Assembly: GCA_003194485.1 (NCBI GenBank)
Contig: PQXD01000018.1
Span: forward strand, 1-53,468
From: Deltaproteobacteria bacterium
Lineage (GTDB): Bacteria > Desulfobacterota > Dissulfuribacteria > Dissulfuribacterales > UBA3076
Direction of reading: 5' to 3'
DNA: 53,468 nucleotides
Below are positions 15,096 through 25,496 of this stretch, one piece after another. The translations under genes were made by a program, and so were the position numbers. The notes under the pieces were generated by a model. That model ran no database searches and had not been told where the DNA came from. It was given only the letters and a program-made list of their open reading frames with translations. The number at the start of each line of letters is the position of its first letter. Positions within the stretch are counted from its first letter, which is position 1.

Positions 15096-17375
15096 TTATC
15101 TGTAATAGAGATTAGGGCCTCCCAGCGTCATCAAGGCATCATAGAGGTTCTTTTTGAACTCGCGCCTGTCCCAAATTCCCTGAATGTGACCCCGCCTGAG
15201 GGCATTCTTGGCGCTGTGATAATCAGGGGGAACATCCTGACCTGTGGTCTCCCTTATAACCCTTGGACCGGCAAAACCGATTCTGGAAGAACGCATGGCG
15301 AACTGATAGAGTGAGCATCCCAGAAAGCTGGCTACAGGACCGGCGTACGAATTATTGTCATAAACTACTATATAGAGACCACCGCTGTCATTATATTCCC
15401 TTACCGCAAGGGTGCATTTTGGCATCTGAACCACACCAAGTGTCCCTTCATGAATACGGATCCCGCCTGTACCATGTATGTAAGCCAAAAGAGGTCTTCG
15501 GGTAGTACTGGCAATATCGCATGCCCTTACGAACTTTTCTCCCTCAGCAGTTCCGACCGTCCCGCCCCTGAAGTTGCTGAAAAGCATGGCTACCACCAGC
15601 CTTATCCCCCCGACCTTGGCATCAAAGGTTATCATGCTGGAGTTACGACCGGTACGCCTTATGTCCCTATTAAGACGGACATCAAAACCCTTAAAACCAA
15701 GGGGATTGGATGAGGCTATATGATTATTGAATTCATGGACAGAATTCTTGTCAAAAAGATTCTCAAGATACCACTGGTACTCAAGTGGAAAGTGATGGCC
15801 ACAGTTGGGGCACACTCCACAGGATTCCCCATAGAGGTCAGGCACCCACAGATCCGGGCATCCATATTTTGAGGCATTGGGACAGGTAATAGTACAGTCT
15901 TCGTTGGCAAGTGGGCTGACGTAAGATTCCCACTCTTCTGCAAAGATCGATCTGCGCTCGGGCACCTCGGAACGTACGACCTTGCTCGGGCGCTCCGGCT
16001 GGGGAAAAACAAAGTCATAGGCCGCTTTTACGGGCTCGGTAACCTTTCGGAGAAACACCGAACCCTCACTTGAGACCTCTTCTATTACCTTCTGAACGTT
16101 TCGCCGGTGCGGCCGCAGAAGGCCATATCTCAGATCGTAGTATGTCTTGCTGGCAATGTCCTTTGTCTTCCTGATCCCATCAGATAAAACAGTTCTGTTT
16201 TCGCGGAAATATCCCTTGCCCAACTCCATATACTTCTTGAACCTGAATTCAAGAAGCCGTTCTATCTCAAGGTCTGTGAGATTCCAGTTTATGAGTAAAC
16301 CAAAGTCCTCCGGCACCTCCTTCCCTTCCTCTGCCCGCCTTTTCAAGGCATAGGCCCGGAAGGCCCGGAAGTTCTTGGTCTTCAGTACTACCTCGTCGGT
16401 AGCACGGAGCATCTCATAGCGAAGCCTGCGGAAAAAGGCGAAATCATCCCGCCTGGCCCCAAGGGGGGGCTCCTCTACAATGCGATCAATAGTGCCGAGC
16501 TTCAGGTTGTCTTCAGCGGTTATCTTTAACTGGGCGGCGCAGTGTTCCACAAGCTCTCTGGGGACCTTTTCGCCCTCTCTTATCTTTCCTTCTATTGCAG
16601 CTGCACCTTCAGGAGAAATGACCGAGTAATAGCCCCTTGAACCCATAAGCCTGAGACCTGAAACCCCTATTGCCTCAGCGCCACCAGAACCACCTTCGGA
16701 GATAAAAGATACCGTGGGGACCCTTAGCTTTGCCATTATATATAGATTGCGGGCTATCTGCTGTGCGGCTCCGGGGTAATCTTCAACAGGGTAAGACCCT
16801 GGAGTAAAAATATAGAAATGTATGGGAATGCCTTCGGTCTCAGCTACCCTCATATACTTCAGGGCCTTATCATTTCCCCAGGGCCTGGCACATCCTCCAT
16901 TTCTGTATTCCTCTCCCCGGCCCTTTTCATGGCCTATAACCATGACTTGATGGCTGTATAGCTTGTTTTTGACTCTTCTCGATATGGTAGCTCTGGCCAC
17001 TACTATCGCAGGGTCAATATTGCAGTCTCTATCACCACCCAACTCGGTATAAGAGTCATATACATTCTCCAGGACATCCATAAGTGTAAAGCGCTGGAGG
17101 CTCCGGACGATGTTCACGATCTCTGCAGGACTGAGCTTCTCAGCGACTCTGTCTTCCAGAAAGGATACCCTGTCCTCGATCCGGCCGATTTCCTCAAAGA
17201 GATCCGCCTCTTTTATATCAAAGATAGACTGACGAAGGGCCTGGACCCGTTCGATAAGATCGCCGATATTGGACCACTCGCTGTTTCCCTTGATATCAAT
17301 AAGATATGAGATCCGGTCAGCGAGCTGACTCAGTATTTTGCCGCTATCTGCCATATATACCCGGTCCGTATGCAT
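15096..17375 (-). CDS. accAD: Acetyl-CoA carboxylase carboxyltransferase, alpha-beta fusion
   Basis: The 759-residue protein has an AccA-like half first: about residues 100-300, with FISEGGSGGAEAIGVSG and YYSVISPEGAAAIEG. An AccD-like half follows (about 500-759). It holds a zinc-ribbon-like Cys set (CTITC.., YGCPDLW, CGVCPNCGHHF), FRGGTVGTAEGEKFVRAC and RIGFAGPRVIRETTGQDVP. E. coli encodes these as separate subunits, and most natural fusions put the beta part first; here alpha comes first. It transfers carboxyl from carboxybiotin to acetyl-CoA (or another acyl-CoA). A helical linker rich in Lys/Arg joins the halves. Seventeen bases from accC and seven from the carrier gene: one operon from the promoter at 18.83 kb. 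Confidence 0.9.
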   Translation of the reverse strand: MHTDRVYMADSGKILSQLADRISYLIDIKGNSEWSNIGDLIERVQALRQSIFDIKEADLFEEIGRIEDRVSFLEDRVAEKLSPAEIVNIVRSLQRFTLMDVLENVYDSYTELGGDRDCNIDPAIVVARATISRRVKNKLYSHQVMVIGHEKGRGEEYRNGGCARPWGNDKALKYMRVAETEGIPIHFYIFTPGSYPVEDYPGAAQQIARNLYIMAKLRVPTVSFISEGGSGGAEAIGVSGLRLMGSRGYYSVISPEGAAAIEGKIREGEKVPRELVEHCAAQLKITAEDNLKLGTIDRIVEEPPLGARRDDFAFFRRLRYEMLRATDEVVLKTKNFRAFRAYALKRRAEEGKEVPEDFGLLINWNLTDLEIERLLEFRFKKYMELGKGYFRENRTVLSDGIRKTKDIASKTYYDLRYGLLRPHRRNVQKVIEEVSSEGSVFLRKVTEPVKAAYDFVFPQPERPSKVVRSEVPERRSIFAEEWESYVSPLANEDCTITCPNASKYGCPDLWVPDLYGESCGVCPNCGHHFPLEYQWYLENLFDKNSVHEFNNHIASSNPLGFKGFDVRLNRDIRRTGRNSSMITFDAKVGGIRLVVAMLFSNFRGGTVGTAEGEKFVRACDIASTTRRPLLAYIHGTGGIRIHEGTLGVVQMPKCTLAVREYNDSGGLYIVVYDNNSYAGPVASFLGCSLYQFAMRSSRIGFAGPRVIRETTGQDVPPDYHSAKNALRRGHIQGIWDRREFKKNLYDALMTLGGPNLYYR

Positions 17376-17392
17376 TCATGTATTATCGGTAA

Positions 17393-18808
17393 TCAAAATT
17401 GAAGCACGTCATCAATCCGATTATAAAGGTATTCCAGATTTGTGATAATGCTTTCATCACCTGCCCCTGTACCTTCTATAGCAATCCCTCTCAGAAACTG
17501 CCTGGCCCTTTCTTTGGCCTGTTCCGTATCCCGGCCCCATATAATGGCAAGAGCAAAGTTGGGATCATACTCTGTGGGAATATTATATGGCGTATCTCTG
17601 GGCACATGAGAATAAAGCCTTGCCCAGGTCTCATCCGGATAATCAAAGCGTGTGATGGTACCGCACCAAGGCGCAAAACCCCTTCTGGCATCTTCAGCGA
17701 CGATCCTCAGCTCTATGCTGGTCCCCTCAAAGGATATATCTTTTTGGGTAAAACCCAGTCTATCCCCAAGGGCCACTCTTATCTGCTCCCTGATCAAATT
17801 TGGAGGCCCATCACTCCCGCTTATTCTTGAAATGCATCCTGAAATTTCGTTTTCAACCTGTATGCGGGTGTTGACCTCCATAAGGCAGGGGCTGCCATCT
17901 CTGGATACTATCCACTCCCATGTCCCTATGTTGTCATAGCCAACATGTTTTGCCAGACGTACAGAATACTCCACGATCCGGTCCAGGACTGCTTTTGCAT
18001 CAAAAGGATATTCGCATACAGAGGGATCAAAGCCGGGAGCCACCTCTAACCTCTTCTGCCTGCCGGCACTCTGTATTGTGCAGTTTCTGGTCCCGAAGTG
18101 CACCACCTCCCCATGGGGGCTGCATAAAAGCTGAACTTCAAGGTGCTGATAATCTCTGAGACACTGTTCAATCAGGACCCCTTCATCCCCGAACTGACGC
18201 TTGGCATAGTTCTGGATCCGCCGGTAGATTCTCCTGAAGGCATCGAGGTGGCTGACCTCTTCGATACCCATACCTCCGCCGCCGGCAGAGGCCTTTACCA
18301 GAATAGATGGATGCTGAATGCCCTGTTCTTTCTGGAGAAAAAAAAGTTCCTCCGCCACCTCCTCAGCCTCCAGTTCATTATAGATCGGTCCGTCAGATCC
18401 CGGAATCACCGGCACATTAAGGTTCTTTGCCAGGCGCTTGGTGTTTATCTTACTGCCGAGATCCCTTATGACCTCCCATCTGGGGCCTATAAAGATCAGA
18501 GGCCTGATCCTCATGGCGGCCCTTCTGGCAAAACTGTAATTCTCAGAAAAAAATCCATACCCAGGATGAATAGCAGTACATTCAGCCTCATCTGCCACTG
18601 AAAAAATCTCATTGGGGTCATTGTATCTGGCTATACGATAAGCCTTCTTAAAACCGCCTTCTTCCTGCTGTGCAATTCGAACGTGCAATGAAAATTCGTC
18701 TTCCTTTGTATATAGGACCACGTAGTCCAGACCGAGATCCTTGCAGGCCTGAATAATGCGGAGGGCAATCTCTCCGCGGTTGGCTATTAATACACGTTCC
18801 TTGCCCAT
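17393..18808 (-). CDS. accC: Biotin carboxylase subunit of acetyl-CoA carboxylase
   Basis: The 471-residue ATP-grasp enzyme carboxylates biotin. Motifs are VLIANRGEIALRII at the N-terminus, HPGYGFFSENYSFA, VKASAGGGGMGIE (Gly-rich ATP loop), EQCLRDYQHLEVQ, FGTRNCTIQSAGRQK and LMEVNTRIQVEN (catalytic ExNxR). Usual bacterial AccC has RDCS.QRR in place of RNCT.QSAGRQK, so this is a divergent member. The ATG has GAGG six bases upstream, and a sigma-70-like promoter lies 23 bp further up. It is first in the operon accC-accAD-carrier-cobS-cobC. Confidence 0.92.
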   Translation of the reverse strand: MGKERVLIANRGEIALRIIQACKDLGLDYVVLYTKEDEFSLHVRIAQQEEGGFKKAYRIARYNDPNEIFSVADEAECTAIHPGYGFFSENYSFARRAAMRIRPLIFIGPRWEVIRDLGSKINTKRLAKNLNVPVIPGSDGPIYNELEAEEVAEELFFLQKEQGIQHPSILVKASAGGGGMGIEEVSHLDAFRRIYRRIQNYAKRQFGDEGVLIEQCLRDYQHLEVQLLCSPHGEVVHFGTRNCTIQSAGRQKRLEVAPGFDPSVCEYPFDAKAVLDRIVEYSVRLAKHVGYDNIGTWEWIVSRDGSPCLMEVNTRIQVENEISGCISRISGSDGPPNLIREQIRVALGDRLGFTQKDISFEGTSIELRIVAEDARRGFAPWCGTITRFDYPDETWARLYSHVPRDTPYNIPTEYDPNFALAIIWGRDTEQAKERARQFLRGIAIEGTGAGDESIITNLEYLYNRIDDVLQF

Positions 18809-18830
18809 AAATCCTCTTCCATTTCGCTGA

Positions 18831-18859
18831 CTTATACCGGATTAAGCAAAGCCGGTCAA
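18831..18859 (-). promoter_or_regulatory. Sigma-70-like promoter of the acc operon
   Basis: On the minus strand TTGACC (18859-18854), a 17-bp spacer and TATAAG (18836-18831) precede accC. The expected start near 18824 gives a leader of about 16 bases, just enough for the Shine-Dalgarno. Confidence 0.7.
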
Positions 18860-19203
18860 TTTAGAACGGAAGCATTCCCTGTTTGCCCACACATGATAGT
18901 TGCTCAGCAGGGTAGCTTTTCTGACCATTTCAAAAGGCTCCGCCCCTTATTTTCCATGAATTTCAGACAACAAGTGGATCTGGAGCAAAGCACAACTATA
19001 GAATTGCTCCGATAAAGGATGTCAAGCAGACGCCGCAAAAATCGGTGATCTGCACAGACCTTATAAGTTGGGATGGCCTGAGATTGTCGGTGGGTTCATT
19101 GCGCTTAACCCCTTCTGTGATTTCGCACAGTCTCGACTTGACGATGGATATTGAGGGCGTAACCCAACAAACAATTCAGGTCAGGTGTTTTATAGCACGC
19201 TCA
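18860..19203. other. Intergenic region without a supported gene
   Basis: About 340 bp between the acc promoter and the end of the lipoprotein gene. I see no gene, tRNA or long repeat. A short dyad CTGTG-ATTTCG-CACAG lies near 19120-19135; it is one spacing step off a CRP site and is not claimed as one. Confidence 0.5.
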
Positions 19204-19629
19204 TTATCTACAGATCTCAAACTCTTCCCCTGTCACGCGATTAACATATGTCCGACAGTAAGAGCCTTCAAACTTGAAACCGCAGAGAACCAGATGGATA
19301 TTCTTGATTTGTTCGTCACCCTGCTGCTTGTGATCCGGCGTCTCTTGAAGGCCTATTTGCGAACCTCCAATTACAATATCTTTACACATATTTGCAAAAA
19401 ATCCCGCCGGAGCCTCACACTCATCTTCACTCCCTTCTCTTTCTTTGCATGTTGGAATACGCTTTCCTGATTCCGCATCTAACAGTGTCAGCCCGCCTTC
19501 TGCATTTATCAGAATCACCTCAGTTGCAGATTCTTCCTTGATAGCTTTGTCAACCGGACTACAGGAAGCCAATATCATCACAATAGACAAAACAGCCGCA
19601 AGTTTTCCTATCACCTTTCCTTTGCACAT
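19204..19629 (-). CDS. Small lipoprotein of unknown function
   Basis: The 141-residue protein has a signal peptide and lipobox (LSIVMILASCSP, lipidated Cys23). The mature part is short and Cys-rich (CKEREGSEDEC, MCKD, VLCGFKF, YCRTYV, EICR), which suggests disulfides in the periplasm. I do not recognise a family. It is the last gene of the minus-strand group cyclase, FecR-TPR-barrel, lipoprotein, 75 bp after the barrel stop codon, and is probably exported with that system. GGAGG is close upstream of ATG 19629. Confidence 0.75.
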   Translation of the reverse strand: MCKGKVIGKLAAVLSIVMILASCSPVDKAIKEESATEVILINAEGGLTLLDAESGKRIPTCKEREGSEDECEAPAGFFANMCKDIVIGGSQIGLQETPDHKQQGDEQIKNIHLVLCGFKFEGSYCRTYVNRVTGEEFEICR

Positions 19630-19704
19630 CGTCTTTTCCTCCTTAAGTAAGCATAGAATATATTCAGCCTTTACAGATACAATCTCAAACTACTTTTTTA
19701 ACAC

Positions 19705-22700
19705 TCAGAACCACAGATTAAGCTTTGCAAAAAAAGTCCGCTCCGGCTGGAAACAAGAGATTCGGGGTTCACCGGTTCCAAAGCCAGGACTCTGAAAACT
19801 AAAATCCTGGTCAAACAGATTATTAATGCCGACATTCATTAGACCATATCTCTTAGGGAACCGGTAGCCAATAGAAATATCGGTAACAAAGAAATCGTTT
19901 TTCTCCTTAACGGTGCCTGTTGTGGCCGCTACGAAGTCTACATTTTGGTTCACATAGGTAGCCCTTATCCTTGAGAATAGCCCATTTGGTCTATAATAGC
20001 TCAGTGTAATCGGTATGGTATGTGTCGTAACTTCAGCAGGGTCGGAGGAATTTTGCTTTCCATCTTCATAATCCCTCTTTAAATATTCATATTGATATTC
20101 GGCACCTATCGCCAAGGACCTATAAGGAACCCAATAAAAATATGCCCGGTGCAAATCCTCGTCAAGGTCCCGGTCTATTAACGAGCCACTGGATATGACA
20201 GGCTTTCTGATATCACGCCATGACAATTCGATACCTCCAAAGAGGGTATCTGATAAGCGTTGGTCCAGACCTATTCCATATCGCCATGATCGTGCACCAT
20301 TCACGTCGTCGAAGAACTGATTGAACCCGGCTATTTGTGTAAGCTCAATTGTCTGGTTCGATAAAACCGGTCTTTTTAGCACGCGAAATGCTGCGAGCCG
20401 CAGGGTTGTATATGGGTTGGGTTTCCAGATTACCCCTAATTTTGGATTAAACTGGTCTCGATCTCGACCTGGTTGAGAGTAAGATTCAAAGCTTGCGCCC
20501 AGAATTGCCGTCAGACTTTGGGTTAACATCATGGGTGCGTAGAGGTAGGCATTAGTATGGTCTATTTTTGTTTTCGAATCGTCAATAACCCATGTATCAA
20601 GCACTTCGGTACCTTCTACGATGTCCGTAGTAAAGATGAACCGGCTATCCTGATTGGAATAGCCTGCTCCAATGATTGTTTTGAACCGGTTTCCATGATA
20701 GATATGTTGGGCTTCAATCAGATATCCATGACCCGTTGTCGAGTAAGTATCCCGATCTATAATGGGGTCGCCAGGTATCCGGAAAATATCCTTATGTATG
20801 CTGTTCGGCGTCCTTGTAAATCAAGGAAGTGACAATATCCTGGCGCGGGGTAAGAGAAAAGTGAAAGCCGCCACGCATTGAATCTTCCTCAAAATAGTCT
20901 CTAAAGTCAGGCCAGTGAGAATCATCGGCCCTGAGGGGAATATCTCCATTCCGGGTCGTTTTCCTCCGAAGCTCAACCTGAAGGCTGGAGCCCGGAGAGA
21001 GACTGATTTGGACAAATGCATTATATATATCCTGCTCAAGGTCATCATTTTCACGAAATCCATTGGTTTCGAAGTGAAACTGCCCGGCACTGACTGAAGC
21101 TCGTCCACTCAAACCGGACAGAACGACGTCATCCCCGTATGTGCCGTGGTTGCCGAGGATTCCGTCAGTTAAGATTGCAAGCCGATCCCTGGTGAACAGG
21201 GGATTGAATTCATTAAATGACAGGCTTGATGGACCTGCCACATCCAATATGGCAAGATTGCTTTCCGCGAGCTGGGGCTGCAATGGTGTAATGTTAATGG
21301 GCTGTAAGAGTTGAGCTTGGAGCAATTCGCTGACCCGTGCAATTTCGTGACGCGGCAACGCGGCGTACAAGTCAGCCAGTAGCCTGTGGGCTGAGTAGTT
21401 GGCGGGATCGGTATTTACCGAATCCCAGCCCTCGACCAGGGCCAATTGCTGAAACCCGAGATCATTGTATATGCTCCCGATGCTGGCGCTTCGTGCCGCC
21501 AGATCTTCATCCAGCATCAGGCGTGAGCGGTAGACAGCCTGGTTGTCGTTCAGTTCGATGGATTTCTGCAGGTCCTCTAATGCCTCTATGGGTCGATTCA
21601 GGCTCTGTTTTCGAATCGCATCATAGAACCATGCCGTCGGATCTTTCGGATCAAGCTCCTTGGCAATGGCAAACTGTCTTTCAGCCAGCCTGTCGCGTTT
21701 CTCTTCATAGTATGCCTTACCAAGATAGCTGCGGATAAGCGAGTTGCCAGGATCAAGACTCGCAGCGATTTCGATCTCCTTACGGCCCGCCTTCAGATCA
21801 CCGTCCCGGATCTCTGCTAATCCAAGTCCAAGCCACGGAAGGGGAGCTGCCTGATCCAGCTCAATCGCCTTCTTAAAGACCTTTTTGGCATCACGTATCA
21901 TGATCCGTGCAAGATAAGAAAATCCCAAAACAGTCTGTGTACGTGCAATATTGGGATTCAGGGCCACAGCCTTTTTTGCCGCCTCAAGCGCCTTATCGAG
22001 TTCTCCGAAAGACAGCCGCAGTTCCGACAGTCGAGACCATGCCAAGGCGTTTTCCGGATCCAGCTCTACTGCTTCTTCGAGACTGGTCAAAGCACCCTGG
22101 AGGTCAAAATTGGCCTGTTGCGCGTATGAGAGCGCAACCCTTGCTGCGGCTGATTCAGGGACCAGTTCTACGGCTCTCCTTGCCAAATCAAGGGCCGTAT
22201 CCCCTTTATTCTGCACAACGGCGACGATAGACTGCAGGGCAAATGCCTGACTATCTGACGGATCAAGATCGAGCGCCTTTTTAATATCAATATTTGCTTC
22301 ATCAACACGGCCAACGGTAAGAAGCAATCCGGCACGATACGTAAAAAAGCGCGGATCTTGAATATTTTCAGGCATTCCCTCAAGGCTGGAAAATGCCCTG
22401 TTCAGATCACCATTCCAATAGAACTCGATGGACCTGCGAACCTTATTCTGCCATCTGGCTTCAGAAACAAAATCAGCCGGGCGACAATACAGGACAGGTG
22501 GATAATACAGGGCCCATTGAACTGCATCCCTCGGATTTACCACTACACGGGGGACGGGGGCCAGCCCCGCTTTGGCTACTGCCGATTCACCCTTAGACAG
22601 TAAAAGTCTCCCTGCATCATTTGTGGCTGCCACCTGTCCTTCAAATATTGATAATGTGGTCTGATCGCCATCGACCCTTACATAGAATTCCGTGCCCTCC

Positions 22701-23113
22701 ACCGCAGCATTAACAAACGGTGTAATCACCTTCAGACCCCGGGGGAAACGGCTGAAGAAATGGACAGCCCCGATAATAAGGTCAATCAGGGAAGTCCGTC
22801 CCTTCTCTGATCCGGAAAAGGTGACAGTGGTCTTCTGATCAAGACGGATGATGGTCTCATTGCGCAGAATAACAGATGCCCGGCTTCGTTCCTGTGTCCG
22901 AATCATATCGCCAGGGCAGTATGTATCGTTCATTTTTGCAGGTAACCACTGTGTTTCACCAACTCTTCGAGCATAAACATTGCCCTGAACCGAGACAATT
23001 CTGCCTGCCCACTCTTCGCATGTCTCAGCAGCCACGGCATCCGTGGGAATATAACCTGCCAATGCAATTACGAATATCGTGAAAATCAGAATGCGGGCCC
23101 GGATTTGCCTCAT
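19705..23113 (-). pseudogene. FecR-TPR-beta-barrel outer-membrane protein, one frameshift
   Basis: The first part (ATG 23113, AAGAGG upstream) has a signal peptide ending DAVAA and a FecR domain (residues about 35-190; VIRLDQKTTVTFSG-like block and FVNAAVEGTEFYVRV). At least eight TPR repeats follow (for example ALDLDPSDSQAFAL and AVALNPNIARTQTVLGFSY). A beta-strand region starts about 640. The frame stops at TAA after DAEQHT (about 20795). A shift by one base near 20800-20812 restores PNSIHKDIFRIPGDPI and continues without a stop through a barrel ending in an aromatic (FAKLNLWF) at 19705. The intact protein would have about 1,130 residues. The stop is TAA, so selenocysteine is excluded. Such proteins are often next to CHASE2 cyclases, as here. 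Role unknown. Confidence 0.75.
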
Positions 23114-23214
23114 TGATACCTCTTTTCAGTAATAATCTGTTAAAATAACATCAACAATCGGTATCAATCGACCCAAAACAGATACGTTGAACAAATGGTA
23201 AATCCGCGATTTTT

Positions 23215-25473
23215 CTATTTATGGTCAAGAAAGACCGATCCATCCCATATCTCCCCTGGCGGATTATCTCTATATCTCTCACATAATTTTAAATAAAAAA
23301 CAGAAGGTCCGTCTTCGCCCTGGATTTCCATTGACTCATAAAATCCCCTGATCGCCTCTTCCCAGGATCGCCTCCTGAAGGCACTCAGAGCCATATTGAA
23401 AGTCGCACAAAGACGTCTTTGTTGCTCGCTGGATTCTCCTGTGCGGCATATTAATTCATATACCACAACAGGTCTTGATTTCCCAGCCAAAAGGAACTTC
23501 CCAAGCTCTCTTGTCAGGAAACCATCAAGTTGATATAGCACCTCTTCTGATAAAACTATGCGTGTGCCCAGGTACTTATTCAGGCCCTCTATCCTTGATG
23601 CCGTATTGACGATATCTCCGATTGGAGTGTACTCATAATGGTTGACTGCACCGATATTGCCGAGAAGCATGTACCCGGAGTGCAAACCGATGCGAGTCGG
23701 AAGCTTCAGATTATCGTGAGATCGGTTGAATCTTTGTACTGCTCCGGCAATATCAAGCGCCGTGAGGCAGGCCTGAGCCCTGAGGGCGTCATCAGGCCGT
23801 GCCGTGGCCCATATTGCCAACATAGAATCTCCGACAACGTCTGATACAATCCCATCGTGCTGCTTTACCGGCTCAAACAAAGCCTTCCAATATCTATTCA
23901 TAAATCTGCTTAGTTCTTTGGGCTCCATGCTTTCCGATAAAGTGGTATATCTTTCAGCATCTGTAAACAAACAGGTTCCATAGACCATTCGGCTGCCTGA
24001 TTTGATATATGCCATATTTTTTGCTAACTGGTCCACAACCTTGTCTGGCAGGTAATATCCAAAGGCCTTTCTGATATTCTGGCGTTCCTTGTTCACCTCA
24101 AAATACTTCCATAAGACAGTGCCGAAGTAAGCTGCAGGTACCTGGAAAAACAAAGGAATAACCAGCGGATACCAGCTTCCGGTGTGCTTGAACTGATAAT
24201 GGGCAACGGCCAGATAAAGCGAACTCAGGCCGGTCACACCGAATGCAGCAATGGCAGTGGGTAAAAAGAAACACACAATCCCAAGCACTATCCCCCAGAC
24301 TAAAATAAAGGCAAGATGTGCACGGAAATCGAGCGGCTGAACAGACATGTCCTCTAACAGGTTTGCAAAGGCACTGGCTGCTATTTCAACACCACTGATA
24401 TCTAATCCGCTTGCCTGAGAGAAAACGGTATGGAATCCGTCTTTCTGTCCTGCCCACAATCGCCTTGAAAGTCCAATAAATACGGCCTTGCCGTTAAGAT
24501 CAAGTTGTTCCTGGCATGCAGTCGAATTTTCCATGGATTGCAGTAATTGATGATAGGAGACAGTTGTGACCGTGCCGGGAGGACCATAGAAATTAAGGTA
24601 ACGGCTCTTGTCGCCCTGATACATCCTTATGAGTGATTTAAGGACCTGCCTCCTTTTTATGTCGCGGGATAATGAACTTGAATTTTTGAGCACGTCCAGC
24701 ATTTTCTCTGCAGTCAACGGGTTCTTCTCAAAGATATCTCTCAGGACACGGATAAGGTTTTCTACGCCTTTTGACGCAATTATAATATCCTTGTCACGAG
24801 GAAGTCCGCCTGCTTGAGATGGGCTGACTCTTTCCAGCAAACGGATAAACTCGTCGTACACGTCCAATGCGAAGACCTGGAAGACCACAACCGGCAAAGT
24901 CGGTGTATCCCCGGCGCCTGTCTTGAACATCCAGTACTGGCTCACCTTGACAGGTACTTTGGGCAGGGGAAAGGGGGCCAAGGCAACCGCAGATCGTGCA
25001 AGAGGAGGGATTGGTGGCACAAGTCTCTCTATATCCAAGTCTCCTGTATGCACTCCATCTTCGTCAGTTAAGGGAATCTTCTCCTTTTTCAAGTACTCGC
25101 ATAGGACAACATTGCCTGCTTTCTTGATCGCTTCGGCAAATAAATTGTCGTGCTCAGAGGATCGGCTTTCGTCGAAAGTCATGTCAAAGGCAATCACCGC
25201 AGCGCCTTTCCTGGCCAGATTTTCAATGAGTCGGGCATGAAGAGAGCGAGGCCATTTATCAGGCCTTGTCGGCAGGTCCAGATTATCAGCAGAGGCCTTA
25301 TCCAAAGTCACTACTATGACTTCAGGCGGGGGCTCCCTCGCCCCCCTCAGCTTGAACAACAAATCCAGGCCGATGTCTTCTTCCAGATCAATACCGCAAG
25401 GAACGAGGGTTGCCGCCACTCCCAGCAAGCCGATCACAAAGCCCGTGATTAATGCTTTAGACAGACGTGACAT
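23215..25473 (-). CDS. CHASE2-domain class III adenylate/guanylate cyclase
   Basis: The 752-residue membrane protein has an N-terminal anchor (ITGFVIGLLGVAATLVP). An extracytoplasmic CHASE2 domain follows (to about 370; VIVVTLDKASADNL, AVIAFDMTFDES, KAVFIGLSRRLWAG), then about three transmembrane helices (375-450) and a class III cyclase domain. Metal ligands are in CLFTDAERYTTLSE and VVGDSMLAIWA; the transition-state and purine region is YTPIGDIVNTASRIEGLNK. The Lys usual before the second metal site (DKfiGD) is Asp here (SDVVGD), so purine specificity is unclear. Upstream of and co-oriented with the FecR-TPR-barrel gene, 100 bp apart. The Shine-Dalgarno-like AGAGG touches the ATG, so the true start may be a little downstream. 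Confidence 0.9.
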   Translation of the reverse strand: MSRLSKALITGFVIGLLGVAATLVPCGIDLEEDIGLDLLFKLRGAREPPPEVIVVTLDKASADNLDLPTRPDKWPRSLHARLIENLARKGAAVIAFDMTFDESRSSEHDNLFAEAIKKAGNVVLCEYLKKEKIPLTDEDGVHTGDLDIERLVPPIPPLARSAVALAPFPLPKVPVKVSQYWMFKTGAGDTPTLPVVVFQVFALDVYDEFIRLLERVSPSQAGGLPRDKDIIIASKGVENLIRVLRDIFEKNPLTAEKMLDVLKNSSSLSRDIKRRQVLKSLIRMYQGDKSRYLNFYGPPGTVTTVSYHQLLQSMENSTACQEQLDLNGKAVFIGLSRRLWAGQKDGFHTVFSQASGLDISGVEIAASAFANLLEDMSVQPLDFRAHLAFILVWGIVLGIVCFFLPTAIAAFGVTGLSSLYLAVAHYQFKHTGSWYPLVIPLFFQVPAAYFGTVLWKYFEVNKERQNIRKAFGYYLPDKVVDQLAKNMAYIKSGSRMVYGTCLFTDAERYTTLSESMEPKELSRFMNRYWKALFEPVKQHDGIVSDVVGDSMLAIWATARPDDALRAQACLTALDIAGAVQRFNRSHDNLKLPTRIGLHSGYMLLGNIGAVNHYEYTPIGDIVNTASRIEGLNKYLGTRIVLSEEVLYQLDGFLTRELGKFLLAGKSRPVVVYELICRTGESSEQQRRLCATFNMALSAFRRRSWEEAIRGFYESMEIQGEDGPSVFYLKLCERYRDNPPGEIWDGSVFLDHK

Positions 25474-25496
25474 CCTCTTTATACCTAAAGTGATCG

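Noticed and set aside
19118-19136. CRP-type operator near the cyclase operon
   Set aside because: CTGTG-N6-CACAG lacks the TGTGA-N6-TCACA spacing and lies downstream of the operon, not in a promoter.
20792-20800. Selenocysteine read-through as the reason for the split FecR-TPR gene
   Set aside because: The stop is TAA and the continuation is in another frame.
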